From NCBI GenBank assembly GCA_964531335.1, contig CAZHEV010000015.1, positions 5,897 to 69,896 on the forward strand: a stretch of DNA of 64,000 nt, read 5' to 3'. The notes below the pieces were generated by a model. It was not told the DNA's origin, made no database searches, and saw only the letters and a program-made list of their open reading frames with translations. The DNA comes from CAZHEV01 sp964531335 [NCBI: uncultured bacterium]. GTDB taxonomy: Bacteria > Eisenbacteria > RBG-16-71-46 > CAZHEV01. A program made the translations under genes and the position numbers. Positions within the stretch are counted from its first letter, which is position 1. The number at the start of each line of letters is the position of its first letter. Positions 63,714 through 64,000 of this stretch are shown piece by piece.

Positions 63714-64000
63714 CGTCTACGAGACCGCATACCGCGCGGGCTGGCGCCCGGAGCCGCGACTCACGGTGAGCGCCTGGGCTGACGAGCACCGCGTCCTGGG
63801 CAATCGCGCGGGACATGCCGCGATCCATTGGCGGACATCAACGACGCCCTACCTCGAAGAGATAATGGACGCGCTCAGCCCTCGTTCGCCGGCGCGTCGC
63901 GTCGTTCTCATGAAGGGCTCCCAGCTCGGAGGCACCGAGGCGGGCAACAACTGGCTCGGGTTCGTCATGCACCATACCCCGGGGCCGATCCTCGTCGTGC
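63698..64000 (+). CDS. phage terminase large subunit (GpA-like), N-terminal part
   Basis: The first 101 codons are in the window; the gene continues beyond 64000. The protein reads SAWADEHRVLGNRAGHAAIH, TPYLEEIMDALSPRSPARR and VVLMKGSQLGGTEAGNNWLG, the GpA-type ATPase N-terminus with its Walker A-like GSQLGGTEAG. This enzyme packages DNA into phage heads and shows that phage structural genes continue to the right. Confidence 0.9.

Overview
The window comes from a high-GC bacterium that looks like a dissimilatory sulfate (or sulfur) metaboliser from a deltaproteobacteria-like or uncultivated lineage. The evidence is a near-complete sulfate-activation and reduction set (SulP transporter, Sat, AprBA, QmoABC, DsrC, and DsrD-, DsrL- and DsrN-like proteins) next to a normal chromosomal origin neighbourhood. 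DsrAB itself is not in the window. Shine-Dalgarno motifs are strong and TTG/GTG starts are frequent.

Region 1 (1-18.9 kb) is the origin neighbourhood. On the minus strand lies gyrA(partial)-gyrB-dciA-dnaN, and dnaA is separate. On the plus strand lies rpmH-rnpA-yidD-yidC-khpB-mnmE-mnmG-rsmG, then parA-parB-M23 peptidase-bactofilin. A perfect parS site sits inside parB. A cluster of DnaA-box-like 9-mers lies downstream of the bactofilin gene, before a secreted serpin lipoprotein.

Region 2 (19.0-26.8 kb) holds a ferritin-like gene and a signalling array: a cytidylate-kinase-like/BON/receiver fusion, a membrane histidine kinase, two lone receivers and a kinase-like protein without a visible ATPase. 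It ends in a SulP anion transporter that carries a long insert with a CXXCH haem-c type motif. This looks like a sensor unit tied to anion (probably sulfate) uptake.

Region 3 (26.9-42.8 kb) is the sulfur-energy locus: dsrD-like, dsrL-like and dsrN-like genes, convergent dsrC, then rex-aprB-aprA-(zinc ribbon)-(YkgJ family)-qmoA-qmoB-qmoC-sat, and an OsmC-like gene. The NADH sensor Rex overlaps aprB, and a palindrome covers the -35 element of its promoter, which suggests redox control of the following genes.

Region 4 (42.8-64 kb) is accessory DNA. It begins with a leftward integration/replication module (large serine recombinase, hypothetical, SpoVG-like, helicase, primase-like). Cargo follows: a DsrE-family gene, two large proteins of unknown function, a frameshifted phage tail remnant, a DprA-like/phosphoribosyltransferase pair facing a HEPN-like gene (a possible defence cassette), and a trypsin-like protease with a lipoprotein. 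An IS110-type transposase comes next, then rightward phage genes (HTH, tail-like, ParB-methyltransferase fusion, terminase small subunit and the start of the large subunit) that run off the window. No rRNA, tRNA or CRISPR array was seen.
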